From: Egicoccus halophilus | GTDB lineage: Bacteria > Actinomycetota > Nitriliruptoria > Nitriliruptorales > Nitriliruptoraceae | Direction: 5' to 3' | Length of the DNA stretch: 64,000 nucleotides | NCBI RefSeq assembly: GCF_004300825.1 | Contig: NZ_CP036250.1 | Location: forward strand, 1,798,001 to 1,862,000 | In this document: in pieces, positions 37,516 through 45,020 of the stretch | Numbering within the stretch: the stretch's first letter is position 1 | Layout: every line of letters begins with the position of its first letter | Notes under the pieces: model-generated | The model's database searches: none | Told to the model about the DNA's origin: nothing | The model's input: the letters and a program-made list of their open reading frames with translations, nothing else | Made by a program: the position numbers and the translations under genes

Positions 37516-38982
37516 TCAACCCTTCACGCCGACACGGACGTTCGTGAACCGCCCGGGGGAGGCGGGATGGCCGGTGTGACCGACCTGCATCGGCTGGCCC
37601 TTGCCGCAGTTGGGCACGCCCCACGGGACCCACTCGTCCTCGCCGGCGAGCCGGTCCAGCGACGCCCAGAACCGCGGCGTGATCCCGGTGTAGGTCGGGT
37701 TCTTCACCATCCGACCCAGCTTGCCGTCGACGATCTCCCAACCGATCTCGCAGCCGAACTGGAAGTTGAGCCGTCGGTCGTCGATCGACCACGACCGGTT
37801 GGTGGCCAGGTACACGCCGCGCCTGGTGTCCGCGATGATCTCGTCCAGGCTGCCCTCGCCCGGCTTGAGCCCGACGTTGGTCATGCGCACCATCGGCAGC
37901 CGGTTGAAGCCGTCCGCGCGCACCATCCCGCCCGGCTCGAGCCCGGCGAGGTGTGCGGTGTCGCGGCCCGAGAGCACCCCGACCCAGGTGCCCTCGCGGA
38001 CGATGTCGACCGCCCTGGCGGGCGTTCCCTCGTCGTCGTAGCCGAAGGTCGCCAGCGCACCCGGGATGGTCGCGTCGGCGGTGATGTTCATCAGCTCCGA
38101 GCCGTACTGCAGGCTCCCGAGCTGTTCGAGGTCGAGGAAGCTGGTGCCGGCGAACGCGGCCTCCCAGCCCAGGATGCGGTCGAGCTCGATCGCGTGGCCG
38201 ACCGACTCGTGGATCTGCAGCGCCAGTTGGCTCGACTCGAGCACCAGGTCCATCTCGCCGGCCGGGCAGTCCGGTGCGCTCAGCAGCTGGACCGCCTCCT
38301 CGGCGATGCGTGCCGCGTTGCCCGGCAGGTCGAACCGGCGGATCACCTCGTAACCGCCGGTCTCGTAGTGCCCGAACGACTGCGGGTAGCTGCGCCGCTG
38401 GGTCTCCGACTCGCCGACCGCGGTCGCGTCCATGCCGCCGCCGGCCTCGACCAGGTGCTGGTGGATGCGGTGGCCCTGCGAGGACACGAACCACTTGTCG
38501 GTGTCCCAGAAGCCGAGATGGGCGGTCGCGACCGCGATGCCCTCGACCTCCGACATCGTGCGGGTCACACCGACGACCAGATCGACCTTGTCCCCGAGCG
38601 GCACGTCGAACGGGTTCTCCGCGTGCGGGGTCTCGTAGACGTCCTGCGCCACCGGCACGTCCGCGAGCTCGATCGCCGCGCCGGGCACCAGCGCCGACGC
38701 CTTCGCCGTGGCGGTCGCCTCGGCGCCGGCCTTCTTCGCCGCCACGTCGGTCAGCTCCCCGGTCGCCGCGAATCCCCACGACGATCCGATCAGCGCCCGC
38801 ACGCCGACACCGGCGTCCTCGGCGTGGGTGACCGACTCCACCTCGCCGTTGTGCGCGGCGATGCGCTCCTGGCGGCGGATCACCACCCGCGCGTCGGCGT
38901 AGGTCGCACCGGCGGCCAGGGCGGCCTCGACCGCGGCCCGTGCGTAGTCGAACATCTCGTCCCCGGCGCTGGCGTTGGGCAC
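37516..38982 (-). CDS. tldD: TldD metalloprotease
   Basis: A 488-residue protein with the zinc motif HESVGH in LALQIHESVGHAIELDRILG, typical of catalytic TldD. FGYDDEGTPARAVDIV and ATNRSWSIDDRRLNFQFGCEIGWEI are further family blocks. GTG start 7 nt after GGAGGT. Directly followed by pmbA, so both subunits are made together. In other bacteria the pair processes peptide natural products; no precursor peptide gene is visible here. Confidence 0.92.
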   Translation of the reverse strand: MPNASAGDEMFDYARAAVEAALAAGATYADARVVIRRQERIAAHNGEVESVTHAEDAGVGVRALIGSSWGFAATGELTDVAAKKAGAEATATAKASALVPGAAIELADVPVAQDVYETPHAENPFDVPLGDKVDLVVGVTRTMSEVEGIAVATAHLGFWDTDKWFVSSQGHRIHQHLVEAGGGMDATAVGESETQRRSYPQSFGHYETGGYEVIRRFDLPGNAARIAEEAVQLLSAPDCPAGEMDLVLESSQLALQIHESVGHAIELDRILGWEAAFAGTSFLDLEQLGSLQYGSELMNITADATIPGALATFGYDDEGTPARAVDIVREGTWVGVLSGRDTAHLAGLEPGGMVRADGFNRLPMVRMTNVGLKPGEGSLDEIIADTRRGVYLATNRSWSIDDRRLNFQFGCEIGWEIVDGKLGRMVKNPTYTGITPRFWASLDRLAGEDEWVPWGVPNCGKGQPMQVGHTGHPASPGRFTNVRVGVKG

Positions 38983-39148
38983 CTGCTACGACCTCCAGGT
39001 CGACGTCGCGCCGGACGCTACCGTGTTCGCGTCGTGTCGCGTTCCTCCGGCCCTGGGTCGGGGGGCCTGGCCGATGGTGCGGTCAGCACCGTCGGCCGGC
39101 GTGGTGGGGACGCGCGCGAAGTGGGCCGGGGGAGCGGCAGGTGGCAGG

Positions 39149-40153
39149 ATGCAGCCCATGCCACGCATCGACATCGAATCCCTCGAGGACGAATGGGAGG
39201 AGGACCACCACCTCCTCTCCCAGCGCCGTCGTTCCGACCCGCTGTCGCAGGCCGCCAAGGACCGGATCGAGGACTACGACGAGGGTCGCATCGTCGCGGT
39301 CGACAAGGGCCAGGTCCGGGTGCTGTTCGAGGGGGAGATCCTGCCCGCCCGCTTCTCCGGCGCGATGCGCGGCACCAAGCTCGTCGTCGGTGACCGCGTT
39401 CGCGTCCGCCCGCCGCGGCACGAGACCGACGAGGCCCGCATCGTCGAACTGCTGGCGCGCGAGACCGTCCTGTTGCGGACCGCCGACGACGCGCTCGACG
39501 ACGAGCGGGTCGTGGTGGCCAACGCCGACACCGTCGCGGTCGTGCTCGCCGCCGACTACCTCGACGTCGGCACCCGGTTTCTGGACCGCGTGATGGTCGC
39601 GGCGTCGGTCGGCGGCATGGACACGGTGCTGTGCATCAACAAGGTCGACCTGGTCGAGGACCGCAGCACCGTCGCCGAGGTGGCCGCGCGCTACGAGGCG
39701 ATGGGGGTCCGGGTGGAGGTCACCTCGGCCGAGACCGGCGAAGGCCTCGACGCGTTGGCGCAGGTCCTCACCGGGTGCTGGACCACGTTCACGGGCCACT
39801 CCGGGGTGGGCAAGACCTCGCTGTTCAACCGGCTCGTGCCAGAGGCGGGCCGCGCGGTGGGCGAGATCGGGCGCTTCGGCGGGCGCCACACCACCGTGTC
39901 GGCGCGCGCCATGCTGATCCCGGCCCTGGACGCCTGGCTGGTCGACACGCCCGGCGTGCGCTCGTTCGGCCTGGGGACGCTGCGCCCCGAGGAGCTGGCC
40001 GACCACTTCCCGGAGCTGGCGGCGCTCGACTGCGGACTCGACGACTGCCTGCACGAGGGCGAGCCCGGCTGCGTGCTCCGCGACACGACGCTCCACCCGG
40101 CACGGCTGGAGAGCTATCGTCGGCTGCTCGCGGCGCTGCGCGAGGCGGCCTGA
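39149..40153 (+). CDS. rsgA: Ribosome small-subunit-dependent GTPase RsgA
   Basis: 334 residues with the circular permutation of the YjeQ family: an OB-fold (GRIVAVDKGQVRVLFEGEILPARFSG), G4 motif NKVD before the P-loop GHSGVGKT (residues 216-223), G3 DTPG, and a C-terminal zinc site (CGLDDCLHEGEPGC). It acts in late 30S maturation. ATG 39149 follows AGGTGG; a second ATG at 39158 behind AGGA is equally possible and would remove three residues. Confidence 0.92.
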   Translation: MQPMPRIDIESLEDEWEEDHHLLSQRRRSDPLSQAAKDRIEDYDEGRIVAVDKGQVRVLFEGEILPARFSGAMRGTKLVVGDRVRVRPPRHETDEARIVELLARETVLLRTADDALDDERVVVANADTVAVVLAADYLDVGTRFLDRVMVAASVGGMDTVLCINKVDLVEDRSTVAEVAARYEAMGVRVEVTSAETGEGLDALAQVLTGCWTTFTGHSGVGKTSLFNRLVPEAGRAVGEIGRFGGRHTTVSARAMLIPALDAWLVDTPGVRSFGLGTLRPEELADHFPELAALDCGLDDCLHEGEPGCVLRDTTLHPARLESYRRLLAALREAA

Positions 40154-40191
40154 GACCGTCCGCAGCGCCGGGATGCGACGAGGAGGCACCG

Positions 40192-40617
40192 GTGGCGGTC
40201 GGTTGGAGGCGCAGCTCGTGGCGGTACACCCGTCGCGGCGTGTGGCGGGCGCTCAGCAGTCCCAGCGTCCGGGCGGCCCGCGAGGACACCAGCGTCCTGC
40301 CCGCCACCTGGGCGGTCGATCCCGACTGGCGGCAGGTCGTCGACGGGCGTGCGAAGCGGCTCGACAGCCGCACGACGATCGAGGTCGGCCGGCCCGGCCC
40401 GTGGCGGCACGTGGACCCGCGCCAGGTCGACGAGGCCTGGAGCCGGCCGGGCCCGGCGCTGGGACTGCTCGTGTGGGGCGCGGCGGTGGGCGTGTCGTGG
40501 TGGATCGGCTCGAGTCGGGGGCGTGGGACGCTGGCCGTGCTGGCCAGCGAGGACCCCGGTTGGCGCGGGGGGCTTCGACCGGGTCTGACCGGCGCGCGCA
40601 CCGCCGATGTGTCGTGA
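40192..40617 (+). CDS. Hypothetical small protein downstream of rsgA
   Basis: 141 residues, not recognised. The GTG start has a near-ideal GAGGAGG (40180-40186) 5 nt upstream, and the frame stays open to just before the tRNA gene, which supports it as real. The N-terminus is Arg/Trp-rich (WRRSSWRYTRRGVWRALSS); one hydrophobic segment near the C-terminus (ALGLLVWGAAVGVSWWIG) could be a membrane anchor. 38 nt from rsgA, so possibly co-transcribed. Confidence 0.65.
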   Translation: MAVGWRRSSWRYTRRGVWRALSSPSVRAAREDTSVLPATWAVDPDWRQVVDGRAKRLDSRTTIEVGRPGPWRHVDPRQVDEAWSRPGPALGLLVWGAAVGVSWWIGSSRGRGTLAVLASEDPGWRGGLRPGLTGARTADVS

Positions 40618-40649
40618 GGCCCGGTGGCCGCTACCCTGCGCCCGCCCCC

Positions 40650-40720
40650 GGCGGGGTAGCCAAGTGGTAAGGCAGGGGACTGCAAATCCCTTATCACGGG
40701 TTCGATTCCCGTCCCCGCCT
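40650..40720 (+). tRNA. tRNA-Cys (GCA)
   Basis: A 71-nt cloverleaf: acceptor GGCGGGG/CCCCGCC, anticodon stem GGGGA/TCCCT with loop CTGCAAA (anticodon GCA at 40682-40684), and T-arm CGGG-TTCGATT-CCCG. No CCA is encoded. Its 3' half is duplicated at 44947-44989, marking it as an insertion target. Confidence 0.95.
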
Positions 40721-40723
40721 CTG
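40680..40723 (+). other. Putative attL (within tRNA-Cys)
   Basis: 44 nt from the anticodon loop through the 3' end of tRNA-Cys. It differs from the distal copy by two substitutions and one deleted base. The match stops sharply at the anticodon loop, a common crossover point of tRNA-targeting integrases. Confidence 0.7.
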
Positions 40724-40757
40724 CCAGTCTGACAGCGACTGACACAAGCGAACACCA

Positions 40758-40787
40758 GAGAACCGGCCCTTGGCGGCCGGTTCTCTG
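40758..40787 (+). terminator. Hairpin terminator after tRNA-Cys
   Basis: A perfect 12-bp stem, AGAGAACCGGCC and GGCCGGTTCTCT, with a 6-nt loop, followed by GCGTTCC. It lies 37 nt past the tRNA and on the island side of the putative attL. Confidence 0.8.
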
Positions 40788-40896
40788 CGTTCCAGGCGTG
40801 TTCCGATCAAGTGCCCGATGGCGGTCAGTTGGTCACGCTGCGTCAACGACCGTCAGCGTGCGCGGGACCAGCTCGGCACGGGATCACCTACGGCCG

Positions 40897-41031
40897 TCAG
40901 CAGGCAAGCGGCTGGGCCGCCTCGATCAGCTCCTCGGCGGTGCCGGTCCAGCCCTCGGCCAGGGTGGTGATCGTCTCACCGAGCGCGGCGTCAGGCAGGT
41001 GGGGGCGGCCAGGAGGGCGGCCACCCAGCAT
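40897..41031 (-). pseudogene. Possible short gene or C-terminal gene remnant
   Basis: A 44-codon minus-strand frame beginning MLGGRPPGRPHLPDAALGE and ending LIEAAQPLAC. Its composition looks coding, and in-frame sequence continues upstream past the ATG (RYRLPRKSDP) into the antitoxin promoter region, so it may be the tail of a longer lost gene. No family recognised. Confidence 0.3.
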
Positions 41032-41055
41032 CGGGTCGCTCTTGCGTGGCAGCCT

Positions 41056-41091
41056 GTACCGTACGTCTTGTCGTCCGCTTACCCGTACGGG
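41056..41091 (+). promoter_or_regulatory. Palindromes upstream of the toxin-antitoxin operon
   Basis: GTACCGTAC at 41056-41064 and the perfect palindrome CCCGTACGGG at 41082-41091 share a CCGTAC core and lie 20-55 nt before the antitoxin ATG, the place expected for antitoxin autorepression. The promoter boxes are not clear. Confidence 0.4.
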
Positions 41092-41111
41092 ATGTCCTGG
41101 GAGGAGCGCTT

Positions 41112-41399
41112 ATGGCCGACGTCAAGGGCATGGAAGAGGTCCGTTCCTCGCTGCCGTCGATCCTGGCGGCCCTGCGGAGCGCGCCGCACAGTGAGCCGGT
41201 TCACTTCGGCTCCCACCGCCGCGACGAGGCGGTGCTGTTGTCGCGGGAGCGCTACGAGCAGCAGGAGGCTGCCGTGCGCGAACTCGAGGAACTCGAACGG
41301 CTCGGAGCGCTCGCGATGGTCCGCGACCGGCTCGCAGATGACCGGTTCACCGAGGGCACCGTCGATGACCTGTTCGCGGCGGTGGACGAGCCGGCGTGA
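41112..41399 (+). CDS. Phd/YefM-like antitoxin
   Basis: 95 residues. MEEVRSSLPSILAAL followed by EPVHFGSHRRDEAVLLSRERYEQ matches the Phd/YefM N-terminal DNA-binding fold (a short variant of PVxITxxGrpxAVLvs). The C-terminal half is acidic and should wrap around the toxin. GGGAGGAG 5 nt before the ATG. Its stop overlaps the toxin GTG by 4 bp, the usual antitoxin-first layout. Confidence 0.75.
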   Translation: MADVKGMEEVRSSLPSILAALRSAPHSEPVHFGSHRRDEAVLLSRERYEQQEAAVRELEELERLGALAMVRDRLADDRFTEGTVDDLFAAVDEPA

Positions 41400-41752
41400 G
41401 CCTGCCGCTGCGGTGGCATGACGATGTGCCCGCCGACCTCCGGCGTGTCCGTGAGCGGTTCGGGGCGGAAGCCTTCGAGCAAGCACGTCAGGTGATCACG
41501 TCGCTGCCAGGCGATCCGCTCCTCGGCGACTGGCTCACCGACCATCCTGGCACAGGCGACCTCTCCACCTGCAGGAAGGTGAAGTCCGGTCCCGACGAGA
41601 TCGCCCCCGACGGCACCAACCTCGGTCCCGCGCTCCGACTCGTGTACCGACTGCTGCCATCCAACACCGATGTCCAGCAGGTCGAGGTGCTCTGCATCGC
41701 CCCTCGTCGCGATCTCATCGCCTACGCCGTCGCCGCGGCACGCCTGCAGTAG
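41396..41752 (+). CDS. RelE/ParE-like toxin
   Basis: 118 residues starting at GTG overlapping the antitoxin stop. LRWHDDVPADLRRVRERFG and PALRLVYRLLPSNTDVQQVEVLCIAPRRDLIAYAVAAARL follow the RelE/ParE layout (an N-terminal helix pair, then a beta-sheet with xxRLVY and a late Arg), where Arg and Tyr side chains act on mRNA in RelE. Whether it cuts mRNA or blocks gyrase cannot be told. Assignment leans on the operon structure. Confidence 0.7.
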   Translation: MSLPLRWHDDVPADLRRVRERFGAEAFEQARQVITSLPGDPLLGDWLTDHPGTGDLSTCRKVKSGPDEIAPDGTNLGPALRLVYRLLPSNTDVQQVEVLCIAPRRDLIAYAVAAARLQ

Positions 41753-41837
41753 GACCGCCGGGGCGAGTAGATCCAACGCCCGTAGGAAGTTGCTCCTCCG
41801 TGAGGGCCGCGCCACCGGCGTCGGGTGGTGCCGCGAC

Positions 41838-42239
41838 TCACCAGTTGAGCTCGATCGCCAGGTCCGGCACGGCTCTGGCGAGGCGCTGATCCGTCGTGAG
41901 CAGCGCGCAATCCAGATCGCGCGCGGCGGCGACGTACAGCGCGTCGCACGCGGCGATGTTGTCTCGCATGCGCCAGGCGGCGTCCAAGAGCGCACCAGCG
42001 ATCGGGACGCGACGGACGTCCAGGCGAGCGAGCCGTCGCAACCGTTCGTCGACCTCCTCCGCTGCGAGCTCCCCGGCACGGTGGAGTCGCGCCAGTCCCG
42101 AGAAGACCTCGGCATCCAGATGCGCGACGGTGATGAGCGTCGCCTCGGTGTCCTCGGCCAGCCATCGACGGACGCGCTCCCCGGGGTCACTGCGAACGAG
42201 CAGGTCGATGACCGCTGACGCGTCGACGACGTAGATCAC
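41838..42239 (-). CDS. vapC: VapC-type PIN-domain ribonuclease toxin
   Basis: 133 residues. The PIN active-site acids are visible: VVDASAVIDLL (first Asp), HLDAEVFSGL (Glu), CDALYVAAA (Asp) and LLTTDQRLA (Asp), so the nuclease core appears intact and should need Mg2+. The GTG start overlaps the stop of a VapB-like frame (GTGA), but that antitoxin has lost its N-terminus. Confidence 0.88.
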   Translation of the reverse strand: MIYVVDASAVIDLLVRSDPGERVRRWLAEDTEATLITVAHLDAEVFSGLARLHRAGELAAEEVDERLRRLARLDVRRVPIAGALLDAAWRMRDNIAACDALYVAAARDLDCALLTTDQRLARAVPDLAIELNW

Positions 42240-42379
42240 GGGAGCTGTTCGCGGGCCTCGTGAACCGCCGCTGCCCCTGACACGCCGCGGTGCCGTGGCA
42301 GCTCTTCGAGCCGGCTGAGCCAGTCGGGGAGCGGAGGGACGGCGGTCGAGCGCTCGAGCGCGATACCCGTGCGACCCTG
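42236..42379 (-). pseudogene. Truncated VapB-like antitoxin (C-terminal part only)
   Basis: An open frame of 48 codons ending in the GTGA overlap with vapC. It reads ALERSTAVPPLPDWLSRLEELPRHRG, like the toxin-binding tail of VapB proteins. There is no ATG, GTG or TTG at a usable place, and an in-frame stop lies at 42380-42382, so the DNA-binding N-terminus is missing. The neighbouring plus-strand gene also starts abruptly here, so a recombination junction at about 42,355-42,380 is likely. Confidence 0.6.
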
Positions 42380-42790
42380 TCATCGCTGTGGGTCTACGTG
42401 CTCCTGAACGTCTTGTTCCGAGACATCCACGAGCTCTTCCGTCCCGGGTTCGTCGCGGAACTCGTCGACAACTCGGTGCGCGGAACGACCGTCGACACCG
42501 CTGCGGTGCTTGTGGGCGGACTCGCCCTGCAGCTGCCGCTCGCTGTGGTCGTCCTCTCCAGGCTGCTCAACCATCGCCCGGCACGACTGGCCAACATCAC
42601 CGGCGCTGCGATCACCGCCATCCTTCTGACGTCGGTGTGGCCCAAGGACGCCGACGACGTGATGTTCTGGGCCTTCGAACTGTTGGGCCTCGCTGCCATC
42701 GCGGTGCTTGCCTGGCGGTGGGCGGCCCCAGAACCCGAGCCGACCTCAACGGAAGTCTGGGCAGACCCTGGAGGCCCGCACAGCGTCTGA
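42290..42790 (+). pseudogene. DUF6326-like membrane protein, start lost or rearranged
   Basis: From about 42355 the frame reads LERDTRATLSSLWVYVLLNVLFRDIHELFRPG and continues through four membrane helices to DADDVMFWAFELLGLAAIAVLAWRW, which fits a DUF6326 family protein. The only in-frame start upstream is GTG 42290, with no ribosome binding site and lying antisense to the vapB remnant. The body of the gene is intact, so it may still be expressed from a new start. Confidence 0.55.
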
Positions 42791-42885
42791 CGAAGGCCGC
42801 GACTCACGGCGGGCCCGCCGACACCTCACAGAGCCGTCGATCAGAGGTCGGAACGCCGCGGAGCTGGGCCTCCGCGGCGGCCATC

Positions 42886-43062
42886 GTCGCGGAAGGCTGG
42901 CGCATCGACCCGGCCCGGTCCCGCCTCACCGGCGGTACCGGCCTGGACCTGTCCATCGTGCGGCACGCGGTCGAGAACCTCGGCGGCTCGATCGAGGTCG
43001 CCAGCTGCCTCGGCGAAGGCACTGCGTTCACCGTGCGCCTGCCCGCGGAGCCGTCAGACTGA
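42886..43062 (+). pseudogene. Histidine kinase remnant (ATPase C-terminus)
   Basis: About 58 codons: WRIDPARSRLTGGTGLDLSIV then a VENLGGSIEVAS and GEGTAFTVRLPA ending, the last part of a HATPase_c domain. The G2 box reads GTGLDLS instead of GTGLGLS, and everything before it (dimerisation domain, H-box, N-box) is absent. No response regulator is adjacent. A decayed fragment. Confidence 0.7.
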
Positions 43063-43153
43063 GCGGCTGCGGATCCGCCGTCACCGAGCGCACGCCGACA
43101 TGTGGCTGTAGGGCGCGAGGTGAAGCTGGGAAGGTCTGCTGGTCGGCGCCGGA

Positions 43154-43828
43154 TCACGTCGGTGCGGGCGGTCCTGCCACGTCGTCGGGGATCAGGTGGG
43201 ACAGCCCGTCGATCACCAGGTTCAGGCCGGGCTCGAACTCGTCGGCGAAGGCGTACCCGGGGGTCATCGCCCGGCCCGCGGCCTCAACGAGGTGGGGGTA
43301 GGCGCCCTCGGGCATGGCTGCCAGGAGGTCGTGGGCCAACGGCGTCTCCGCGAGGTCGGCGTCGCTGTCGAAGGGCAGGCTGACTTCCTGGAGGGCGAAG
43401 CCGAAGACGTAGCTGTCCAGGACGGCGAAGGCCAGCCCGGCCGTGGCGACGCTGAAGCCGTTGCCGCGCAGGCAGCCGAGGACCGCGTCGTGGTGGGCAA
43501 GGGTTGCCGGTCCCGGGGTGGTGCGGGAGTCGAGGAGCCCGACGGCCCACGGATGCCGTGAGAGCGCCGCTCTGGCTGAGACCGCCCGTCGGCGCATTCC
43601 CTTCCGCCAGCCCTCCTCGACTGCGGGCAGGTGCACCTCGGCGAACACGGCGTCCACCATGCCGTCCAGGATCGCCTCCTTCCCGGCCACGTGGTGGTAC
43701 AGCGACATGCCGCGGACGCCCAGCCGGGCGCCGACGGCGTTCATGGTGACGGCGCCGAGTCCCTCGGCGTCCGCCAGCTCGACGGCCGCGGCGATCACCC
43801 GGTCCCGGGACAGCGGGTCGCGGGGCAC
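43154..43828 (-). CDS. TetR-family transcriptional regulator
   Basis: 224 residues. N-terminal HTH: VIAAAVELADAEGLGAVTMNAVGARLGVRGMSLYHHVAGKEAIL. The C-terminal ligand-binding domain is of the tetracycline-repressor type (VLDSYVFGFALQEV). GTG start behind GGAGGAG. It is divergent from an MDR oxidoreductase; twin palindromes lie between them. Likely a repressor of both genes, released by a small molecule. Confidence 0.88.
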   Translation of the reverse strand: MPRDPLSRDRVIAAAVELADAEGLGAVTMNAVGARLGVRGMSLYHHVAGKEAILDGMVDAVFAEVHLPAVEEGWRKGMRRRAVSARAALSRHPWAVGLLDSRTTPGPATLAHHDAVLGCLRGNGFSVATAGLAFAVLDSYVFGFALQEVSLPFDSDADLAETPLAHDLLAAMPEGAYPHLVEAAGRAMTPGYAFADEFEPGLNLVIDGLSHLIPDDVAGPPAPT

Positions 43829-43850
43829 GTCTCCTCCGATCCTCGAACCG

Positions 43851-43879
43851 TTGACGTTCTTATGGCATAAGGCTAACGT
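43851..43879 (+). promoter_or_regulatory. Sigma-70-type promoter of the MDR oxidoreductase gene
   Basis: TTGACG at 43851-43856 and TAACGT at 43874-43879, separated by 17 bp, point toward the oxidoreductase ATG at 43923. One TetR operator lies in the spacer. Confidence 0.6.
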
Positions 43880-43905
43880 CCGGCCAAGGCTTATGGCATA
43901 AGGCT
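43859..43905. promoter_or_regulatory. Twin TetR operators
   Basis: CTTATGGCATAAGGCT occurs twice, at 43859-43874 and 43890-43905, spaced 31 bp (about three helical turns). The core CTTATGGCATAAG is a near-perfect inverted repeat. The first copy overlaps the promoter spacer, the second lies just past the likely start site, a layout suited to repression of both divergent genes. Confidence 0.75.
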
Positions 43906-43922
43906 GAGAGAGGGCGGCGGAC

Positions 43923-44891
43923 ATGAGGGCGATCGTGCACGACACCTACGGCGGCCCGGACGTCCTCCGGCTGGCTGACCGTGAGCCGCCGACGGCAGGG
44001 GAGGGGGAGGTGCTCGTCCGCGTGCAGGCCGCCGGCCTGGACCGCGGCACCCTCCACCTGCTCCACGGGCTGCCGTTGCTGGTTCGGCCGGTCTTTGGCC
44101 TGCGCGGCCCGCGGAACCCCGTACCCGGACTGGATCTGGCAGGGGTCGTCCAGGCGATCGGCCCGGGCGTGACGCGGTTCCGTGCCGGTGACCGGGTCTT
44201 CGGTGTCGGGCGCGGCACGTGGGCGGAGTTGGCGGTCGCGCGGGAGCGCAAGCTCGCGCACCTGCCGGCGTCCGCGTCGCCGGAGCAGGCGGCGGCCCTG
44301 GCGATCTCGGGCATGACGGCGCTGCAGGCGCTGCGCGATCACGCGGAGGTGCAGCTCGGCCAGCGCGTCCTTGTGACCGGCGCATCGGGCGGGGTCGGGT
44401 CCTACGCGCTGCAGATCGCCGTCCACATGGGCGCGGAGGTCACTGGGGTCGCCAGCACCACCAAGCTGGACCTGATCCGTGACCTTGGGGCCGCCCACGT
44501 CGTCGACTACACCCGCGACGACCCCCTGGCGGTGGACCGGCCCTACGACGTGATCCTCGACATCGCAGGCAGCGCGTCCCTCCGCCGGCTGCGCCGGGCG
44601 CTGACGCCGCGGGGCACGGTGGTGCTCGTCGGTGGCGAGGGTGGCGGTCGTGTGCTGGGCGGCACCGACCGGCTGCTCCGCGCCTTGGTGTGGTCCCCGT
44701 TCCTGCGCCAGCGGCTGCGCGGGTTCGTGAGCGCCGAGCGGCACGAGGACATGATGGCGCTGGCCGAACTCATCGACGCCGGCGCGGTGACGCCAGCGGT
44801 GGATCGGACGTTCCCGCTGGCCGACGCGGCGAAGGCGGTCCGGTACGTGGAGGAGGGGCACGCTCGCGGCAAGGTCGTGGTGGTCACGTGA
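43923..44891 (+). CDS. Zinc-independent MDR oxidoreductase (quinone reductase-like)
   Basis: 322 residues of the medium-chain dehydrogenase family. MRAIVHDTYGGPDVLRLAD opens the GroES-like domain; VTGASGGVGSYALQIA is the NADPH-binding Rossmann loop. The zinc-ligand Cys/His residues of classical alcohol dehydrogenases are missing, so it resembles quinone or enone reductases. GGGCGGCGG lies ahead of the ATG. Control by the divergent TetR protein suggests induction by a toxic electrophile or quinone, which is inference. Confidence 0.87.
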   Translation: MRAIVHDTYGGPDVLRLADREPPTAGEGEVLVRVQAAGLDRGTLHLLHGLPLLVRPVFGLRGPRNPVPGLDLAGVVQAIGPGVTRFRAGDRVFGVGRGTWAELAVARERKLAHLPASASPEQAAALAISGMTALQALRDHAEVQLGQRVLVTGASGGVGSYALQIAVHMGAEVTGVASTTKLDLIRDLGAAHVVDYTRDDPLAVDRPYDVILDIAGSASLRRLRRALTPRGTVVLVGGEGGGRVLGGTDRLLRALVWSPFLRQRLRGFVSAERHEDMMALAELIDAGAVTPAVDRTFPLADAAKAVRYVEEGHARGKVVVVT

Positions 44892-44946
44892 CGGACGCCG
44901 GCGCGGACCCGCACGACGGGAGACGCGCGAAACGGCGAAATCCGGC

Positions 44947-44989
44947 CTGCAGATCCCTTCTCACGGGTTCGTTCCCGTCCCCGCCTCTG
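44947..44989 (+). other. Degenerate tRNA-Cys 3' half, putative attR
   Basis: 43 nt nearly identical to 40680-40723. Differences are A to G and A to C in the anticodon region and loss of one A in the T-loop. No 5' half is present, so it is not a tRNA gene. It marks the right edge of the island; the ole operon begins beyond it. Confidence 0.75.
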
Positions 44990-45020
44990 GCGTCTGCGGC
45001 CGCAACGTGCGGGGGCGCCC

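Larger units (their letters stand above)
40788..41111. other. Gene-poor stretch at left end of the island
   Basis: About 320 bp between the tRNA terminator and the antitoxin gene. It contains no sure gene. A minus-strand open frame at 40897-41031 (described separately) and palindromes just before the antitoxin start are all I can see; nothing resembling an integrase or excisionase fragment is readable. Confidence 0.5.
40680..44989. mobile_element. Small genomic island integrated in tRNA-Cys (no integrase)
   Basis: Bounded on the left by the anticodon loop to 3' end of tRNA-Cys (40680-40723) and on the right by a degenerate copy of the same 44 nt (44947-44989). Within lie two toxin-antitoxin loci, a DUF6326-like gene, a histidine-kinase remnant and a TetR/oxidoreductase pair. 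Several genes are truncated. tRNA 3'-half duplication is the usual trace of tyrosine-recombinase integration; the integrase itself is absent, so the element is probably a fixed remnant. Confidence 0.7.

Noticed and set aside
40788-41111. An integrase or excisionase fragment at the left end of the island
   Set aside because: No tyrosine or serine recombinase motif was readable in any frame.
44947-44989. A second tRNA gene
   Set aside because: Only the 3' half exists, with a deleted base in the T-loop; treated as an attachment-site copy.
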